Shown piece by piece: positions 60,074-64,000 of a stretch of 64,000 nucleotides of DNA. Made by a program: the position numbers and the translations under genes. The notes beneath the pieces were generated by a model. The model saw only the letters and a list, made by a program, of their open reading frames with translations. It had not been told where the DNA came from and ran no database searches. Positions within the stretch are counted from its first letter, which is position 1. Each line of letters opens with the position of its first letter. Source of the DNA: Chionis minor (lineage: Eukaryota; Chordata; Aves; Charadriiformes; Chionididae); the NCBI GenBank assembly GCA_013398295.1, contig VZSF01004794.1:62001-126000 (forward strand). Direction: 5' to 3'.

Positions 60074-63000
60074 ATTCAGGAAGTCCCCTAATCACTGGAC
60101 ATTGACATAGAATTACAGAGTTCTTTTAATGTGCTGAAGACATCTCCTGTGGCTCACTGTCAGACTATTGGTCTGAAACATAAGCCATCTCTCTGAAATA
60201 TAAGAACTGTCCTGTCAGTGTCATTCTTAACGGAGATACGATGTGCTAGACCTAATATCAACTGTTAATAGGTGGAAGAAAAGGTGGCTAGATTTACCTC
60301 AGAAGGCAAATAATATCCCAAAAGTGGTTTATTTTTACTGTGCCTCATATTAGCACATACACAAATTAAATGTTTAGAGGAAAGTAGTATGAAAAAAAGA
60401 CCCCACCTAAAACCAAAAAACACTCCAAAACCTGGACCAACAACAATTTCATTTGGCAAAATCATCTATATCTCTCTCCTTGTACATAGACAAAAACCTC
60501 TTTTTAAGTTTTCAGTCCAAGCCAGTAAGTGTGGCTGGAGATATAAACAAGAGCCCACATGCTGCTTTTACTCAGAAGGGTAACCTCAATATTTGAAGTG
60601 AGATTATAGACTAAATTACTCAAGCCCTGCTATTTTACCAATACCTTCCAGCAATTCCTCCTGTGTTTTCAGAAGGCTCACATAACTTCTCATTATACAG
60701 TGCAATGGAATCAACAAGAACAAAGACTCACAGGATATACCGCTGAAAAGCATACTGATACAGATGAAATGAAGAGAGAGGAAGTGCAAATGATAACACA
60801 GGGATGCCAAAGTGGCTTGCACATCTTTGCTAGACAGATTAGACTAATGTGGAAATTGCTACAGGGAAGTCAAATACTAGGACTCAATGTAATGTAAGGA
60901 TTATAGTTATGTTACTTCTCGATTAACACAGCAGAAACTTTAGCCTATTGAGTAGATGAAATTTTCTGCCAAATCTGGAAAGCTAAAAGCTATTGGGTCT
61001 GATCCTGAAGATTTTGAGAAATTAAGAGAGACTGAGCTCATTTGCTTAAGAAGCAGAGTGTGTACTGGCATAAGAAAAGCGACACAGAAGAGTGGGTTAA
61101 ATAAAGCCAAATAATGTAAGGTTTGCATTAGAAAGGTAGTTCAAGATGTCAATGTCATGCATACTTTCCAGCCCATTCTTTGAACTTTCAGGTGCATCTT
61201 GCCCTGAATGCAAATATTATCTACAGAACTTGCTAAAGGTCTAACTTATCAAGAAAAGAAAGCACCTGTCATTTTAGGAGCTATGCTAAGGCAAAATCTG
61301 TGTTATATGACTTTCAGGAAACAAATCATCCCGATATAATACAAAATATGAAAAGCAGACATAATTCTGTCTTCCCTGTGTTACGGCGCCTGGGCAAAAG
61401 GAAAGCTTTCCATTCTGGAATATATTAGGAAGTCAAAGGACTAATGCTAATACCACAACAACAGATACTCATGAAAAATGTGTGCATTATCACTGCACCC
61501 ATTCCCCTCAATAAACTCCTAAAACCGCAGTCAGGAAAGCATCAGCTTGCAAAGAATAAATGGCATATGTGTTGTGTTTCTGGCTGATAGCACGGTGTCC
61601 AGGTAGTGAGACAATGACAAATTCCATCACATGCTGCTGAGAAATAATTATACGTATTGAAGCCAATTAGGACTAGAGTTCCAGCATTTTCTAGCGACCT
61701 GCAGATCTTGTGTATATCAATTTTAATTATGGTTGCCTTTTGCCAGGAGTTCAAAACCAAATGATATGAACAAATTATGTGCTATCATTTAACCCTCATG
61801 CCCTCAGTAAGTATGGTTCACCATGATTCCAAAATCAAACAAACAATTAACATGTTGAATTTTAAGTCAATTATATCCAGCTAATCTCCAATTACCTGTC
61901 TACTTTTTCTACTTTAGTTTGGTGAAGTATATAAAATTTAAAGAGCTCTAGAAAAAAAAATAAATTAAGCAGCACTAAAGAGAAGTGTATTTTTATGTTA
62001 AAGTCATTCCTGTGAACACCTGTGAACTGCTGAGTTTAATTGGGCTACATCTGCTCCTGATTTTGTGAGTTCTGACTGATTATCTGTCCTTATACTGTAT
62101 TGAGCTGTGTCTTCTTTCTTCCTTTCCATATGTCTTTTTGGGGTACAGCTTAAACAGAATGACACACCTGGGAAATGAGCAACCTAAAAATCTGCAAGCT
62201 GATAGCAGGTGGTGGTTCTCAAGTAGAAACATTCAAAAGGCAGACAAATTCACACACTTAGTTGTTATGGTTTCAAATAGAACAACTCTGGCAAAGATGT
62301 GGCCTTATGCTGATGTCCCAGAGACCAATAGTCATGGAGATTCACAACCAGAAACATAAGGAGAAATGGCAGTTTCCAGCTGAAACATTTCTGCCCAACA
62401 ATGTAAAAACAAGGCTCTGGTTGCTTTCTTCAAGGGAATTCCATGCACCATCACAGGCAACTGTACAAGGCTGTATCATGTCCTGAAATGCACTTTATGT
62501 CTGCTCATTTATGCAATGTGAGTTATACTGATTCATTGTGGCAAAAATCCTCCTGACTTCCTGGATCAGACTCTTAGTGCATCTTTATGAGCCAGAGCAG
62601 CAGTAAATCACTGTTATCTCAGTGGATTTGGAAGCAGAGAAAAAGAGGAGAGAGAATATCACAAGGCTGAACATAAGCAAGACTGTGGTAAAGATCAAGA
62701 TTTCAGTCCAAAATCCCTGTTCTGATACTGCTAGTCTTATTAAATGTTCTTCTGTTTGCATGAAAAGCTATCACAGGTCCCAGTTTTGCTTCTGCTCATC
62801 TCAAAACTGCCACTTTCCTGCCTCAGTCCCATTACAAATGCTTTGTTACTATTAGAGACCCAACCCAATCTGCATTCCCAGAACACACAAACATTTTGAG
62901 AAATGGACCGCTCACAAACTGTTGCCAGTTTAGAGAGGAAGGTCAAGATGTATCTACAGATACTGTTATAACCTAGTAGATAGAACATTGCGGTAGGTGG

Positions 63001-64000
63001 GAAGTCCAGGTTCATTGTCCTGCTTAACATTAGGCAGTTCAAACTGATGTACCCAGCACCTCTACAAACTACCCTGATCAGCAGGCTGAGAGCTATGCTA
63101 GATGTAGTATCTCATATGCTTCTTGAAGCCATTCTATGGATGGACAAATCAGGCAGGTAGGAAAAGGCAGACATTATTTCATGCATGATTTTAAAAGGCA
63201 TATAGGGAAGAAGTGGGGGAAAAAAGGCTGTTCCTCTTTCCAAATGACAGCAGATCTGCAGCCTGGACACAGTTCAATTTTCCCCTGACAGTAGTTCAAG
63301 GGTGGGGTAGAAATTAGTGCTTAAATGTTAAAATATTTTATTTGGTATTTTTTTGCACAACATAAATGAGTGAAGTTTATCTGGAATACAGAAAAGCAGA
63401 AGCAGGCTATTCTTTTTCTGAAAACCTCAGCTAAAATATTGTTGTCCTCCAAAAGTTTTCTGAGCTATCAGCAAGAACTATCCATCTGCTCAAATAAAGT
63501 CTTTATTTTTCCTAAGTGCCTCTTCTTTATTTTTGAGAACCTTTTAATCTAAAGTTGATCTTTAGACTCTGTTGCCTTAGTATGTGAGCTGTAGCTGTTA
63601 AGACGAGCAACATAGTTTTAAAAACAGTTTTCCAGAGTAGGAAGAACATGGAAAGAAATTAAGTGGGGGTTGAAGAAAGCTGCTATGCATCCAAGGAAGA
63701 AAAAGTTTTCTTTCACTTCAAAATAACATTTAATTTAGACTTTTTTATATAAAAATAGTATTAAGAGCATTCCATAGTTTGTACCTTCTAAATTAATTAA
63801 TAATATTCATACTTGGAAAAAAACCATTCATGTTGTGGTCAAGAACACGGTGGACTGAAATGATTTTAAAAAGATTTCAAGCATATAAAAATATTCATGT
63901 TCAGATCCATTATATCCTCTCACACCCCTTTCTGATTTTCTATTCTTTTTATCAAATTGGGTCAAGGTTGGGTTTTTTTACTTTTTTTTCACTTTTTTTC
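60074..64000. other. Unique AT-rich non-coding DNA to the window end
   Basis: No gene, transposon or RNA gene that I recognise. Open frames are all about 100 codons or shorter without domains. The last 40 bases are T-rich. Confidence 0.55.

Overview
The window looks like intergenic or deep intronic DNA from a bird. The diagnostic evidence is at least six 5'-truncated CR1 LINE copies (a seventh fragment is doubtful). Several carry the characteristic CR1 3' end (repeats of ATTCTATGA, read as TCATAGAAT on the other strand), and the longer copies encode recognisable CR1 reverse-transcriptase C-terminal peptides. There are also three LTR-like elements of avian ERV type and no SINEs that I can recognise. 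The background is strongly AT-rich with almost no CpG, typical of an avian macrochromosome gene desert or a long intron. I cannot name the species. I found no host protein-coding gene, exon, tRNA, rRNA or CRISPR array that I would defend. Open frames are short, start anywhere, and either carry no recognisable domain or fall on CR1 or simple repeats.

Layout. 1-1564: unique AT-rich DNA. 1565-1945: CR1 (minus) with an internal deletion. 1946-15955: unique DNA with scattered simple repeats (G12 at 4255, A38 at 10316, TA tract at 10536, a G-quadruplex motif at 14398). 15956-17009: CR1 (minus) interrupted by a shortened solo LTR (16029-16403) with a recognisable 5-bp target duplication. 16575-17300 and 17302-18027 are the same 726 bp, separated by one N, almost certainly an unmerged contig overlap. 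18028-22564: unique DNA with a ZNF143/THAP11-like site. 22565-23070: CR1 (plus). 23536-23941: CR1 (minus) carrying a 41-bp tandem duplication. 23942-33197: unique DNA containing two adjacent fold-back sequences (28988-29105). 33198-34604: the longest CR1 (plus), with a dead reverse transcriptase. 35098-35401: another CR1 (plus). 35402-41707: unique DNA with a homopurine tract at 37613-37800. 41708-42515: complete solo LTR (minus) of the same family as the one at 16029. 42944-43058: CR1 tip. 43059-59657: unique DNA with a 28-bp tandem duplication (46780), a TTTAG array (50189), a perfect 22-bp inverted repeat (54717) and possibly a scrap of CR1 (59585). 59658-60073: a third, deleted LTR of a different family. 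60074-64000: unique DNA.

There is no operon or gene network to describe. The content is a history of retroelement insertion, nesting and decay, plus a few structured non-coding sequences. The observations most worth following up are the paired hairpins at 28988-29105, which share a three-times-repeated motif; the perfect fold-back at 54717-54774; and the contig-overlap artefact at 17301, which should be corrected before any repeat or duplication analysis of this locus. I did not find an unambiguous new biological system.
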